A stretch of 64,000 nucleotides of DNA from Salinimicrobium sp963739625 (lineage in GTDB: Bacteria > Bacteroidota > Bacteroidia > Flavobacteriales > Flavobacteriaceae). The notes beneath the pieces were generated by a model. That model saw only the letters and a program-made list of their open reading frames with translations, was not told where the DNA came from and made no database searches. Position numbers and translations under genes: made by a program. Position 1 is the first letter of the stretch. The number at the start of each line of letters is the position of its first letter. The DNA is taken from assembly GCA_963739625.1 (NCBI GenBank), contig CAVUAU010000015.1, positions 1 through 64,000 of the forward strand. The letters run 5' to 3'. Shown in pieces: positions 8,875-17,684 of this stretch.

Positions 8875-10107
8875 TTACTTTTTTGGAAGGCTATCTTTTG
8901 TACTGCTGAAGAAATTGCGCTTCGAAAGCAGCTGCAAATTCTCATCTTCTTCGCCAACCAGGCGCTTCGTGCGCAGGTAACGGTTGTAGTTGAACTCGTC
9001 AAAATCTTCGGCATTCTTGTCCATGCTGCTAATGTGGACATTGCCCGAAGAGTGAATGAACTTGTTGTCACCAATCCACATGCCCACGTGCACCACGCGT
9101 TCTTTGGTAGAATCGGTAGCGGGCGTGCCAAAGAAAAGCAGGTCGCCGCGTTGCAGATTTTCCCAGTTTTTGGTAGAATCTACAAGTTTCCCGGTATGCA
9201 CCTGTTGCGAAGCATCCCGCGGGATCACCATCCCATTCATAAAGTAAATCGTCTTTGTAAACCCGCTGCAGTCAACACCTTTAGCCGAAGTACCGCCCCA
9301 CAGGTAAGGCAGCCCCATGAGCTGCTTTGAGGTGGCCACCAATTCTTCTTCGGAAAAATCTCTGGACTTCAACCATTCTTCATATTTTTCTGATTCTTTT
9401 TGCTTCAGAAAACCAATTCTTCCGTCGGGATATTGTACCTCAAAAAAGCCATTTTTGGAACCTTTTAAAACAAAGATGTCGCCGGCTACTACATCTGAAA
9501 TTATCTCTGCTCCTTCCGAAGCATTTGCGTAAGCCAGGCCGAAAGGTCTCAAAAAGATCACTTTTTCAGCGGCTTTCCAGGTGTTGAATTCATCTTGGGT
9601 CATTGGCGTTATTCCGCCGTGATCAACCCAGGCGATGTAATTATCGGGCGTTTGCACCAGGTACCAGTCACCGTCATGCTTGAGCACATTCAGCGGAGTC
9701 CCCAAAGTGGCCTGCGTGGCCAGTTCAGAAGAATGACCTTGATTTGACCTGATGTTCGCCACCGAAGTTCGCACCAAAGCTTTGGTTTTGCCGCCAAGAT
9801 CTTTGGAAGGCAACATCTTTATGCTGTCAACAAATTTAACTTCGGAATCCTTCAACCTTTGGCGCAAGGTTTCCACGGCCTCGGGCAGGTTCGATTCTCC
9901 CTTGATCACATAAGTGCCATCGGTCTCTTCGCCGGTGATCTCAAACAGCGCCACGCGTTTATCGGGCGCGAATTCCTTCCGCACCTGTTCAATATATTTA
10001 GCGGTTTCATCATCTTCTTTGACTGCGGTTTTGTCGTCGTTCTTACAGGAGTTCAAACCCAGCAGCGCTAAAAACAGAACCGATGCCGATCTTTTAAAAA
10101 TGTTCAT
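8875..10107 (-). CDS. SH3 / NlpC-P60 cell-wall peptidase lipoprotein
   Basis: 410 residues. A lipobox (LFLALLGLNSC) indicates a lipoprotein. Two SH3-like modules occupy about residues 110-255 (for example 'LGTPLNVLKHDGDWYLVQTP'). A C-terminal NlpC/P60 domain carries the catalytic Cys280 in 'KGVDCSGF' and His340 in 'VVHVGMWIGDNKFIHSSG'. This is the architecture of gamma-D-glutamyl-diaminopimelate (or -Lys) endopeptidases such as YkfC and dipeptidyl-peptidase VI, which cut the stem peptide of muropeptides. Placement between the GHL10 and NagZ-fusion genes fits a role in trimming wall fragments for recycling. Normal family length; intact motifs. Confidence 0.88.
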   Translation of the reverse strand: MNIFKRSASVLFLALLGLNSCKNDDKTAVKEDDETAKYIEQVRKEFAPDKRVALFEITGEETDGTYVIKGESNLPEAVETLRQRLKDSEVKFVDSIKMLPSKDLGGKTKALVRTSVANIRSNQGHSSELATQATLGTPLNVLKHDGDWYLVQTPDNYIAWVDHGGITPMTQDEFNTWKAAEKVIFLRPFGLAYANASEGAEIISDVVAGDIFVLKGSKNGFFEVQYPDGRIGFLKQKESEKYEEWLKSRDFSEEELVATSKQLMGLPYLWGGTSAKGVDCSGFTKTIYFMNGMVIPRDASQQVHTGKLVDSTKNWENLQRGDLLFFGTPATDSTKERVVHVGMWIGDNKFIHSSGNVHISSMDKNAEDFDEFNYNRYLRTKRLVGEEDENLQLLSKRNFFSSTKDSLPKK

Positions 10108-10143
10108 TTTATTACTCTTTTGAAGAGGAAAACTCTTCGGTTT

Positions 10144-11805
10144 TTATTGTTTCTCATCTGCATTTTCAGAAAAAGCCAGGCTGCCGGGAATTTCTTTTTC
10201 GCGGAAATCGCTTTGGGCTCCCGTCCTGTTCACTGCAGTGATGCCTACGCTTGTAAGGCTGCCATTATCTTTGTTTCCCAGCAGATATTCGGGCAGACTA
10301 AAACTTCTTTCGTCCCGGCTAAGGATCTTGTAATTCCACTTGTCGCGGTATTTGTAATAGACCACCCATTGAAAAACATTCTGCATGTTTTCGTGCTCCC
10401 AATGCAGGTTCACCTTCCTATTGGCAACTTCCAGTTTCAGACTGGGTGCTGCAGGAGTTTTTTCATTCAGCCACGGACTTTCGGGAACCAGCGCTTGCCG
10501 GTTATATGCGCTTTCCAAAATTCCTTCGGAAAGTTTCGGATACTTCAGCAAAGGCCCAATGCTCCAGTGGATGCTGCCTTTGCTTTCCGGAAGCATTCCG
10601 CGGGTGATCATGATCTGGCTGAGCGTTTCGATAAGATTAGGATCATCTCCGCCGAAATCGATATTCAGCCCCGGCCACAAATGCCTGTTTTTCACATTTT
10701 CTTTTTCCCACCAGCCCAGGAGCACGGGAAAACTTTGAGCAGTCTGGCTGATCTTCCAGTACAGCTGCGGAGAATAGTAGTCCACCCAACCTTTGTTTAG
10801 CCAAAGTTTAGCGTCTGCGTACAGTTCGCTGTACTGGTCCATCCCGGCAATCGACTGTGGATATCCCGGCCTAAAGATGCCAAAAGGACTAATCCCGAAC
10901 TTCACTTCGGGCTTTTCAGCTTTGATCTCTTTATAGATCCTTTCTACAAATTGGTTCACACTTTCGCGACGCCAATCTTCCTTTGACAGGTTTCCACCGG
11001 CGGAGGTATATTTTGCATAAGAATCGGCATCGGGAAAATCTGCGCCTTTGTTGTACGAAGCGTACGGGTAAAAATAGTCGTCGAAGTGAATGCCGTCAAG
11101 ATCATAACGTTTTACCAGGTCCATTACCACCTTAGAAACATGGTCCTGCACCTGTTTTTTGGAAGGATCCATCCACCACATCCCGTTCTTGAGCTGCACC
11201 ACCATTTCGGGATGCTGTTTTACCACAGATGCCGCCGTCACCTCTCCTCCCGTGGTGTGATGGGCGCGGTAAGGGTTGAGCCAGGCGTGCAATTCCAGCC
11301 CACGCTCGTGTGCCGCGTTGATCCAGAATTCTAAAGGATCGTAAAAAGGTTCGGGCGCTTTCCCGATCTCTCCTGTAAGGAAATAGGACCAGGGTTCCAG
11401 CTCACTTTTGTACAAGGCATCTGCCTGTGGCCGCACCTGGAAGATGACAGCATTGTAATTATGCTCTTTTAGAAAGTCGAGTAGTGCTATGGCTTCTTTT
11501 TGTTGTGCTTCGGAAGAAAGCCCCGATTTGCTGGGCCAGTTGATATTGGCAACTGTCGCGATCCACGCGGCACGAAACTCCCGCATCACGTATGGCGAAG
11601 CTGTTTTTTCCTTTGCCTTAGGTTCTTCTTTTTTAGTTTCAGTGGCCGGAGCAGGTTGCTCTTTGACCACGACCGCCTCTTTTTTAACAGGTTCGGGCGG
11701 AGTTGTGGAAACCGTTTTTTTATGCGCAACAGGTTTGGAGGTAGAACATCCCAGAAAGAAAACTACCATAAAAAGAGAGACAAAAAAGAGGGATTTCTTT
11801 GACAT
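10144..11805 (-). CDS. GHL10-type (DUF187, YngK-like) glycoside hydrolase lipoprotein
   Basis: About 553 residues. I chose the ATG at 11805 because it starts a clean lipoprotein signal (MSKKSLFFVSLFMVVFFLGC); an ATG 30 bases upstream would add a poor prefix. A Lys/Glu/Pro/Thr-rich linker (about 25-65) precedes the catalytic barrel: 'EFRAAWIATVANINWPSKSG', 'VIFQVRPQADALYKSELEPW', 'LHAWLNPYRAHH', 'YDLDGIHFDDYFYPY' and 'FGISPFGIFRPG' are hallmarks of GHL10. A fibronectin-like C-terminal module (about 455-545) follows. The family substrate is not firmly known. Position next to murQ and NagZ suggests action on peptidoglycan glycans, possibly taking the place of the NamZ exo-muramidase found in comparable clusters; that is inference. 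Confidence 0.85.
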   Translation of the reverse strand: MSKKSLFFVSLFMVVFFLGCSTSKPVAHKKTVSTTPPEPVKKEAVVVKEQPAPATETKKEEPKAKEKTASPYVMREFRAAWIATVANINWPSKSGLSSEAQQKEAIALLDFLKEHNYNAVIFQVRPQADALYKSELEPWSYFLTGEIGKAPEPFYDPLEFWINAAHERGLELHAWLNPYRAHHTTGGEVTAASVVKQHPEMVVQLKNGMWWMDPSKKQVQDHVSKVVMDLVKRYDLDGIHFDDYFYPYASYNKGADFPDADSYAKYTSAGGNLSKEDWRRESVNQFVERIYKEIKAEKPEVKFGISPFGIFRPGYPQSIAGMDQYSELYADAKLWLNKGWVDYYSPQLYWKISQTAQSFPVLLGWWEKENVKNRHLWPGLNIDFGGDDPNLIETLSQIMITRGMLPESKGSIHWSIGPLLKYPKLSEGILESAYNRQALVPESPWLNEKTPAAPSLKLEVANRKVNLHWEHENMQNVFQWVVYYKYRDKWNYKILSRDERSFSLPEYLLGNKDNGSLTSVGITAVNRTGAQSDFREKEIPGSLAFSENADEKQ

Positions 11806-11874
11806 TAAGATCTTTAGAAAATTGTTTAGTATCATTTAAAAACGTGACCTGCTGAAAAAAGTATTGTGGCCCGA

Positions 11875-12699
11875 TTATTTTTCGCCCCTATTCTTAAAAA
11901 CCTCAAGGACCTTTCGTACGCTTTTATATTCTGAAAGAAGCGCCTTTGCGAGATGTTCAGAAATGTGCAGCTCTTCCATAAGCATCAATTCGCCGCGGCT
12001 CACCAGCTTTTTGTTTGACAGCTGCATGTCCACCATCTTGTTGCCTTTAATGCGTCCAAGCCTTATCATTACGGCCGTGGAGATCATGTTCAGCACCAGT
12101 TTTTGAGCGGTTCCCGACTTCATGCGGGTACTTCCGGTCACAAATTCCGGCCCAACCACCACTTCAATGGGAACTTTTGCCGCTTCACTTAATGGTGAGC
12201 CGGCGTTGTTGGTGATACAGGCGGTAAAAAGGCCATTTTCACGTGCCGTTTTAATGCCGCCAATAACGTACGGTGTAGTTCCCGAAGCAGCTATTCCAAT
12301 AAGCACATCGTTCTTGCCAATGTGATGTTGCTGCAGGTCTTTCCAGGCCTGCTCTTCGTCGTCTTCGGCGTTTTCAACGGCTTTTCGAAGTGCGCCGTCT
12401 CCACCGGCAATCAGGCCAATAACAACATTATCTGAAACTCCGAAGGTTGGAGGACATTCCGAAGCATCTAAAACTCCCAGCCTGCCGCTGGTACCCGCGC
12501 CAATATAGAAGAGCCGGCCGTTGTGCACGCCGATTTGCTCCACAATTTTGTCCACTACCTCTTCTATCTGCGGAATCACTTTTTCGACCGCCAGAGGCAC
12601 TTTTTTATCTTCGGAATTAATGTTTTTGAGGATCTCGCCTGTGTTCATCAATTCCAGATGATCGTACAGCGATGGCTGTTCTGTCGTCTTCTCTTTCAT
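11875..12699 (-). CDS. murQ: N-acetylmuramic acid 6-phosphate etherase MurQ
   Basis: Cytoplasmic SIS-fold lyase that removes D-lactate from MurNAc-6-P to give GlcNAc-6-P, the key step in reusing MurNAc. Diagnostic stretches: 'YIGAGTSGRLGVLDASECPP' (sugar-phosphate-binding SIS loop with the catalytic Glu region), 'GIAASGTTPYVIGGI', and 'GPEFVTGSTRMKSGTAQKLV'. 274 residues, slightly shorter than the about 300 of E. coli MurQ but with all motifs. Starts 8 bases after the transporter gene, so almost certainly translated from one message. No MurNAc kinase or PTS gene is in the window, so the phosphorylation step must be encoded elsewhere. Confidence 0.96.
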   Translation of the reverse strand: MKEKTTEQPSLYDHLELMNTGEILKNINSEDKKVPLAVEKVIPQIEEVVDKIVEQIGVHNGRLFYIGAGTSGRLGVLDASECPPTFGVSDNVVIGLIAGGDGALRKAVENAEDDEEQAWKDLQQHHIGKNDVLIGIAASGTTPYVIGGIKTARENGLFTACITNNAGSPLSEAAKVPIEVVVGPEFVTGSTRMKSGTAQKLVLNMISTAVMIRLGRIKGNKMVDMQLSNKKLVSRGELMLMEELHISEHLAKALLSEYKSVRKVLEVFKNRGEK

Positions 12700-12707
12700 A
12701 GCAGGAT

Positions 12708-13979
12708 TTATTGCGATTTAACCTTGTAACCTTTGGTTGCAAAATACAAAATGTAGAGGTAGCAGGGAATCAAAATCCAGTACGCCTGCTGCGGATTCAC
12801 CACATCAACCAGGTAGCCGTAAATAGGAGGGATCACCGCGCCACCCGCAATTGCCATGATAAGAAAAGAAGAACCTACTTTTGTAAATCTACCCAATCCC
12901 GCTAAAGCCATAGGCCAGATCGCCGGCCAAACCATCGCGTTTGCGAGGCCGAGCAGCGAAATGAACAGCACCGAAATAAAGCCATCGGTAAAAATGGCTG
13001 CCAGCCCGAAGATCATCCCTAAGATAGCCGATATTTTTAGCGCATTCTCCTGTTTGATATACTTCGGAATGGTAAAGATCCCGATAATGTAACCCACGAT
13101 CATCGCTGTAAGCGTGATGCTGGCAAAGAATTTCGCATCATTCAGCGGAATGCCGTGCGCCTGGTTTGCGTAACTGATCACCGTATCGCCCGCGATCACT
13201 TCAACTCCCACGTAAAGGAACAGCGCCAAAGTCCCCAAAAACAAATGCGGGAATTGAAAGATGCTGGTCTTGTTCACATTCGATTTTGCAACTTCCTCAT
13301 CCTCGGCATCAGCGTCAACTTCGGGTAAAGAAGAAAAAAAGACGAGCACGGCAAGGACGATGAGCACTCCCATCATCACCAGGTATGGATTGATCACCCG
13401 CTGTGCGAGCTCATCAAGAGCAGCAATTTTATCGGCTCCGCTAAGGCCTTCAATCACCGCCGAAATATCTTCCGAAGCATTAAAAAGTATCGCTCCAAGA
13501 ACTATTGGCGCCAGCACGCCTGCAACTTTGTTACAAATGCCCATGATGCTAATGCGTTTCGCGGCGCTTTCAATCGGCCCAAGAACGGTCACGTAAGGAT
13601 TGGCTGCCGTTTGCAGGATCGCGAGTCCGGTTCCCTGGACAAAAAGGCCCAGCAGGAAAAGTTCATAGGTCCTGGAATAAGCCGCCGGAATAAAGATCAG
13701 CGAACCCACGGCCATCACTACAAGGCCTAGAGACATCCCCTTTTTGTAGCCTGTTCTTTGCAACACCCAGGCCGAAGGCAGGGCCATCACCAGGTAAGAG
13801 ATGTAAAAAGCGGTCACTACCAGGTAAGACTGAAAGTTGTTAAGCTGGCAGGCGATCTTGAGGTAAGGGATCAAAACCGAATTTAACCAGGTTACAAAAC
13901 CAAAGATGAAAAAAAGGGCTCCAATGATGATGATAGATCTATTGGTACCCGAAGTGCTGCGGTGCTGAGTGTTTTCCAT
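12708..13979 (-). CDS. FucP/GluP-family sugar:proton symporter, probable MurNAc importer
   Basis: 423 residues, about 12 membrane segments. The N-terminal 'FGFVTWLNSVLIPYLK' and 'TGLAILQTAANPYVTVLGP' motifs are characteristic of FucP-type major-facilitator sugar importers. As the first gene of the murQ unit it is the obvious candidate to bring in unphosphorylated MurNAc or a MurNAc disaccharide, the strategy reported for Tannerella (MurT-MurK-MurQ) rather than the PTS route of E. coli. The sugar itself cannot be read from the sequence; glucose/galactose or fucose-type substrates remain alternatives. Upstream 264 bases to lepA are non-coding and divergent and should contain the promoter, though no full TAnnTTTG box stands out. 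Confidence 0.88.
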   Translation of the reverse strand: MENTQHRSTSGTNRSIIIIGALFFIFGFVTWLNSVLIPYLKIACQLNNFQSYLVVTAFYISYLVMALPSAWVLQRTGYKKGMSLGLVVMAVGSLIFIPAAYSRTYELFLLGLFVQGTGLAILQTAANPYVTVLGPIESAAKRISIMGICNKVAGVLAPIVLGAILFNASEDISAVIEGLSGADKIAALDELAQRVINPYLVMMGVLIVLAVLVFFSSLPEVDADAEDEEVAKSNVNKTSIFQFPHLFLGTLALFLYVGVEVIAGDTVISYANQAHGIPLNDAKFFASITLTAMIVGYIIGIFTIPKYIKQENALKISAILGMIFGLAAIFTDGFISVLFISLLGLANAMVWPAIWPMALAGLGRFTKVGSSFLIMAIAGGAVIPPIYGYLVDVVNPQQAYWILIPCYLYILYFATKGYKVKSQ

Positions 13980-14185
13980 AAGCCCGGGGGGAAGGGTTTA
14001 ATTGCTTAAAAAGCAGGTTTTTTAATCTGCAACCAAGATATACATTTCCTAAATAAAGCTTAAACCGCGAAGAAAATATTTCGGCTTTGCTTACTTTTTC
14101 TAAAGATATGAACCACTGCACGAAAGCCTTAAAATGTCGGCAGCGGGCCCAAAAGAATTATTCTTTTAAGGCCTTTAAAAATGAC

Positions 14186-14193
14186 TATATTTG
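14186..14193 (+). promoter_or_regulatory. Candidate -7 box (TATATTTG) for lepA
   Basis: Exact match to TAnnTTTG about 50 bases before the lepA start codon. No clear TTTG lies at the -33 spacing, so the call is modest. Confidence 0.4.
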
Positions 14194-14243
14194 TACCTTT
14201 TAAACAAGGTCCCAAAAAGGGGAATTTTCGACTAAAATATTCT

Positions 14244-16040
14244 ATGAAGCACATTCGTAATTTTTGCATAATCGCACATATTGACCATGGGAAAAGTACC
14301 CTGGCAGACCGGCTTTTGGATTCAACCGGCTCGGTTACCGACAGGGAGAAGCAGGAGCAGTTGCTGGACAGTATGGACCTGGAGCGCGAGCGCGGGATCA
14401 CGATCAAGAGCCACGCGATCCAGATGGATTATACTTACAAAGGAGAACAGTATGTGCTTAACCTCATCGACACCCCGGGACACGTGGATTTCTCTTACGA
14501 GGTTTCCCGTTCCATCGCTGCCTGTGAAGGAGCGTTGCTAGTAGTAGATGCGGCACAGAGTATACAGGCGCAGACTATTTCTAACCTATATCTGGCTTTG
14601 GAGAACGACCTGGAGATCATTCCGGTGCTAAACAAGGTGGACCTGCCAAGTGCAAATCCCGAAGAAGTGACCGATGATATTGTAGATCTTCTGGGTTGCG
14701 ATCCTTCAGATGTTATTCCTGCCAGCGCAAAAACTGGAATAGGAATAGATGAAATTCTTGCGGCTATTATTGAACGTATTCCTCCTCCCACAGGAAAAGT
14801 GGATGCGCCTTTGAGAGCTTTGATCTTTGACTCGGTTTATAACCCTTTCCGCGGAGTGGAGACTTACTTCAGGGTCATTAACGGTACTATCAAGAAAGGA
14901 CAACAGATTAAATTTGTCGCTACAAACAAAAATTATTATGCCGATGAAGTAGGAACTTTGAGGCTGAAGCAATTTCCACGGAATGAGATTAAGACCGGAG
15001 ATGTGGGATACCTCATCACCGGGATTAAGGAGGCCAAAGAGGTAAAAGTAGGGGATACCATCACCGATGCGAAGAACCCGACCACGGAAGCAGTTCCCGG
15101 ATTTGAGGACGTAAAACCTATGGTTTTTGCCGGAATTTACCCGGTAGATACCGAAGATTATGAAGATCTGCGTGCTTCCATGGAGAAACTGCAGCTCAAT
15201 GATGCTTCGCTGGTTTTTACTCCTGAAAGTTCAGCTGCGCTTGGTTTCGGTTTCCGATGTGGATTCCTTGGAATGCTGCACCTGGAGATCATTCAGGAGC
15301 GTTTGGAAAGGGAATTCGATATGACGGTGATCACTACCGTTCCTAACGTTTCTTACCACGCTTACACCCACAAGAACAGGGATGAAGTAATTCTTGTTAA
15401 TAACCCGTCTGACCTGCCGGAGCCTTCAAGCCTGGACAGGGTAGAGGAACCTTATATAAAGGCAACCATCATTACTAAAGCCGATTTTGTTGGTCCCGTA
15501 ATGTCACTTTGTATTGAAAAACGGGGGCAGATCACTAATCAAACCTATTTAACTCCGGAAAGAGTGGAATTATCCTTTGATATGCCACTCGCAGAAATCG
15601 TTTTTGACTTCTATGACCGTTTAAAAACTGTTTCTAAAGGTTATGCTTCCTTTGATTATTCTCCTATTGGAATGCGACAGTCAAAACTGGTGAAGGTGGA
15701 TGTGCTTCTAAATGGCAATGTGGTGGATGCACTTTCGGCACTACTTCACGTGGACAACGCTTATGACATAGGGAAAAAGATGTGTGAAAAGCTGAAGGAG
15801 TTGATCCCGAGACAACAATTTGACATTCCAATCCAGGCGGCCATTGGTGCTAAGATCATCGCCAGAGAGACCGTAAAAGCGTTGAGAAAAGACGTTACCG
15901 CAAAATGTTACGGAGGGGATATTTCCCGTAAACGTAAGCTGCTCGAGAAGCAGAAAAAGGGTAAAAAAAGTATGCGCCAGGTAGGAAACGTAGAAATTCC
16001 GCAGGAAGCCTTTATGGCGGTTCTTAAGCTGAATGACTAA
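14244..16040 (+). CDS. lepA: Elongation factor 4 (LepA)
   Basis: 598 residues starting at the ATG of M-K-H-I-R-N-F, the standard LepA N-terminus; the open frame continues 63 bases further upstream but those residues are not LepA-like. GTPase motifs: P-loop 'AHIDHGKSTLADRL', G2 'ERGITIKSHAIQM', G3 'DTPGHVDFSYEV', G4 'NKVDLP', G5 'SAKTG'. They are followed by domain II, EF-G-like domains III and V, and the LepA-specific C-terminal domain with 'ETVKALRKDVTAKCYGGDIS' and 'RKRKLLEKQKKGKKSMRQVG'. Ribosome-associated GTPase that aids translation or ribosome assembly under stress. Full length and intact. Confidence 0.98.
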   Translation: MKHIRNFCIIAHIDHGKSTLADRLLDSTGSVTDREKQEQLLDSMDLERERGITIKSHAIQMDYTYKGEQYVLNLIDTPGHVDFSYEVSRSIAACEGALLVVDAAQSIQAQTISNLYLALENDLEIIPVLNKVDLPSANPEEVTDDIVDLLGCDPSDVIPASAKTGIGIDEILAAIIERIPPPTGKVDAPLRALIFDSVYNPFRGVETYFRVINGTIKKGQQIKFVATNKNYYADEVGTLRLKQFPRNEIKTGDVGYLITGIKEAKEVKVGDTITDAKNPTTEAVPGFEDVKPMVFAGIYPVDTEDYEDLRASMEKLQLNDASLVFTPESSAALGFGFRCGFLGMLHLEIIQERLEREFDMTVITTVPNVSYHAYTHKNRDEVILVNNPSDLPEPSSLDRVEEPYIKATIITKADFVGPVMSLCIEKRGQITNQTYLTPERVELSFDMPLAEIVFDFYDRLKTVSKGYASFDYSPIGMRQSKLVKVDVLLNGNVVDALSALLHVDNAYDIGKKMCEKLKELIPRQQFDIPIQAAIGAKIIARETVKALRKDVTAKCYGGDISRKRKLLEKQKKGKKSMRQVGNVEIPQEAFMAVLKLND

Positions 16041-16082
16041 GCGAAGAAATTCCAATCTCCAAGCACCAAATTTCAATTTTTT

Positions 16083-16112
16083 AAGGCGTTCGACTCATCG
16101 GGCGCCTTTTTC
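16083..16112 (+). terminator. Probable lepA terminator
   Basis: AAGGCG ... CGCCTT arms with a 14-base loop followed by a T-rich tract (CGCCTTTTTCTTTT), 43 bases past the lepA stop. A modest stem, but in the expected place. Confidence 0.5.
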
Positions 16113-16271
16113 TTTTACAGGAATACCCCTCGACTCCGCCCGAGGTGACATAAAATTAAAAAATTCGTGCATTCGTGGCCTTTAAATTTCTGTTCCATAA
16201 CCTGAGATTGCCGCACCTTCCTTCGTCAAGCCTCTCTGTTGATAGGACAGACTCACGAAAATGAAACTAAA

Positions 16272-16794
16272 ATGAGGCTCCAAAAATGACATTTTTAAGA
16301 TGCTTTTTCCGCCACCCTTTAGGGCCGGGGCAAAGCGGAAAAAAAGGGCCACGAATTCACGAATAATTCTTTTATCCATTTCTGCGGCCTATGTGTGAGA
16401 CCTCGAGAAATCCCAAAAGTTAAAACTCCATATTCCATGAGGCTCCAAAAATGACATTTCTAAGATCTTTTTCCGCCACCCTTTAGGGCCGGGGCAAAGC
16501 GGAAAAAAAAGGCCACGAATTCACGAATAATTCCTTTGTCTATTTCTGCGGCCTATGTGTGAGACCTCTGAAAAATGACATTTCTAAAATCTTTTCCGCC
16601 TCCTTTAGGGGCGGGGCAAAGCGGAAAAAAGGGCCACGAATTCACGAATAATTCCTTTGTCCATTACTGCGGCCTCTGTGTGAGACCTCTGAGAAATCCC
16701 AAAAGTTAAAATCCCATACTCCACGAGGCTCCGAAAATTATATTTTTAAATCTTTTTCCGCCACCCTTTAGGGGCGGGGCAAAGCGGAAAAAAG
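16272..16794. repeat. Tandem array of four hairpin-containing repeat units
   Basis: Four imperfect copies of a compound unit of up to 165 bases. Order in the unit: GAGGCTCC, the palindrome AAAAATGACATTTTT, a hairpin TTTTTCCGCCACCCTTTAGG...GGGGCAAAGCGGAAAAA, CCACGAATTCACGAATAATTC, then TTTCTGCGGCCTATGTGTGA and GAGAAATCCCAAAAGTTAAA. The hairpins lie at 16304-16345, 16468-16507, 16592-16628 and 16753-16792. The second unit lacks the final segment and the fourth is truncated after the hairpin. A fifth hairpin copy is at 2862-2900. No open frame runs through the array. It resembles REP/MITE-like intergenic DNA rather than a CRISPR array, since units abut without unique spacers. Confidence 0.85.
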
Positions 16795-16922
16795 TCTTTT
16801 CTCTCTGCTCTCTTATCTCTGCTCTTTTTTGACATTCTTGACCCCCGCACCATTTTTTTTAAATTTGTTATTAAGGGTAAATACGAATAACAATTAACCC
16901 GGAAAATTAACTACAAACTACA

Positions 16923-17684
16923 ATGGCCGGACACAGCAAGTGGGCGAATATCAAACACCGTAAGGGCGCCCAGGACAAGAAGAGAGCAAAACAATTTACG
17001 AGGGCGATAAAGGAGATCAGCGTTGCCGTAAAAGAGGGCGGAGGACCCGATCCTGAAGCAAATCCGGCGCTGAGAAATGCCATTTCCAATGCTAAAGGTG
17101 TTAACATGCCCAAAGATACCATAGAGCGTGCTATAAAGAAGGCCGGTGGGGCAGAGGCAGACAATTATGAAGCCGTCACCTTTGAAGGTTACGGCCCGCA
17201 CGGAATTGCCTTTTTTGTTGAATGCACTACAGATAATCAAAATCGTACAGTAGCTGCTGTGCGTTCCATCTTTTCCAAGAACGGCGGTAGCCTGGGCACG
17301 AACGGTTCCCTGGAATTCCTTTTTGACAGGAAAGGCGTATTCACCATTGACAGGGAAATTATCGCCCATAATATGGAGGAATTTGAACTGCAGCTCATCG
17401 AAGGCGGTGCCACAACAATAGAAAAAGAAGGGGAGAATCTTTACGTTTATACAGATTTCACCGACTTCGGAAGTATGAACGCAAAGCTGGAAGAGCTGAA
17501 TATCGAACCCAAAAATGCCGAGGTACAGCGAATTCCTGTAAATACTGTGGAATTACCACTTTTTGAAGCTAAGCAGATCCTGGACCTCATTGACAAATTT
17601 GAAGAGGATGACGATGTGCAGAACGTTTACCACAACATGGAACTCTCTAATGAACTTATGGCCGAACTCGAGAAGGCGGACTAA
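16923..17684 (+). CDS. yebC: YebC/PmpR-family DNA-binding or ribosome-associated regulator
   Basis: 253 residues. The N-terminus 'MAGHSKWANIKHRKGAQDKK' and 'NPALRNAISNAKGVNMPKDT' are family signatures, followed by 'FEGYGPHGIAFFVECTTDNQ' and 'NRTVAAVRSIFSKNGGSLG'. Cytoplasmic. Family members are annotated as transcriptional regulators (PmpR) and more recently as factors that relieve ribosome stalling at proline-rich stretches. Slightly longer than the usual 235-250 residues through an acidic C-terminus (KFEEDDDVQNVYHNMELSNE). Stop codon directly abuts the end of the convergent antiporter gene. Confidence 0.95.
   Translation: MAGHSKWANIKHRKGAQDKKRAKQFTRAIKEISVAVKEGGGPDPEANPALRNAISNAKGVNMPKDTIERAIKKAGGAEADNYEAVTFEGYGPHGIAFFVECTTDNQNRTVAAVRSIFSKNGGSLGTNGSLEFLFDRKGVFTIDREIIAHNMEEFELQLIEGGATTIEKEGENLYVYTDFTDFGSMNAKLEELNIEPKNAEVQRIPVNTVELPLFEAKQILDLIDKFEEDDDVQNVYHNMELSNELMAELEKAD

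Larger units (their letters stand above)
16041..16922. other. Non-coding gap lepA-yebC, almost wholly repeats
   Basis: Apart from the lepA terminator and the hairpin array, this gap contains 'CCTCGACTCCGCCCGAGGTGACA', a flavobacterial-style dispersed word 'AATTCGTGCATTCGTGGCC' (about 16162-16180), and an inverted copy of the AGAGAAAAGACTTTTTT module (about 16790-16830) found at 2770, 3000, 32230 and 32400. I see no gene or structured RNA family I can name. Confidence 0.65.

Noticed and set aside
10120..10800. 226-codon plus-strand frame over the GHL10 gene
   Set aside because: Antisense shadow of a clearly coding gene; starts between two genes without a plausible promoter.
16272..16794. Possible CRISPR array
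   Set aside because: Repeat units are long (up to 165 bases), compound and directly adjacent, with no unique spacers of constant length and no cas genes nearby.
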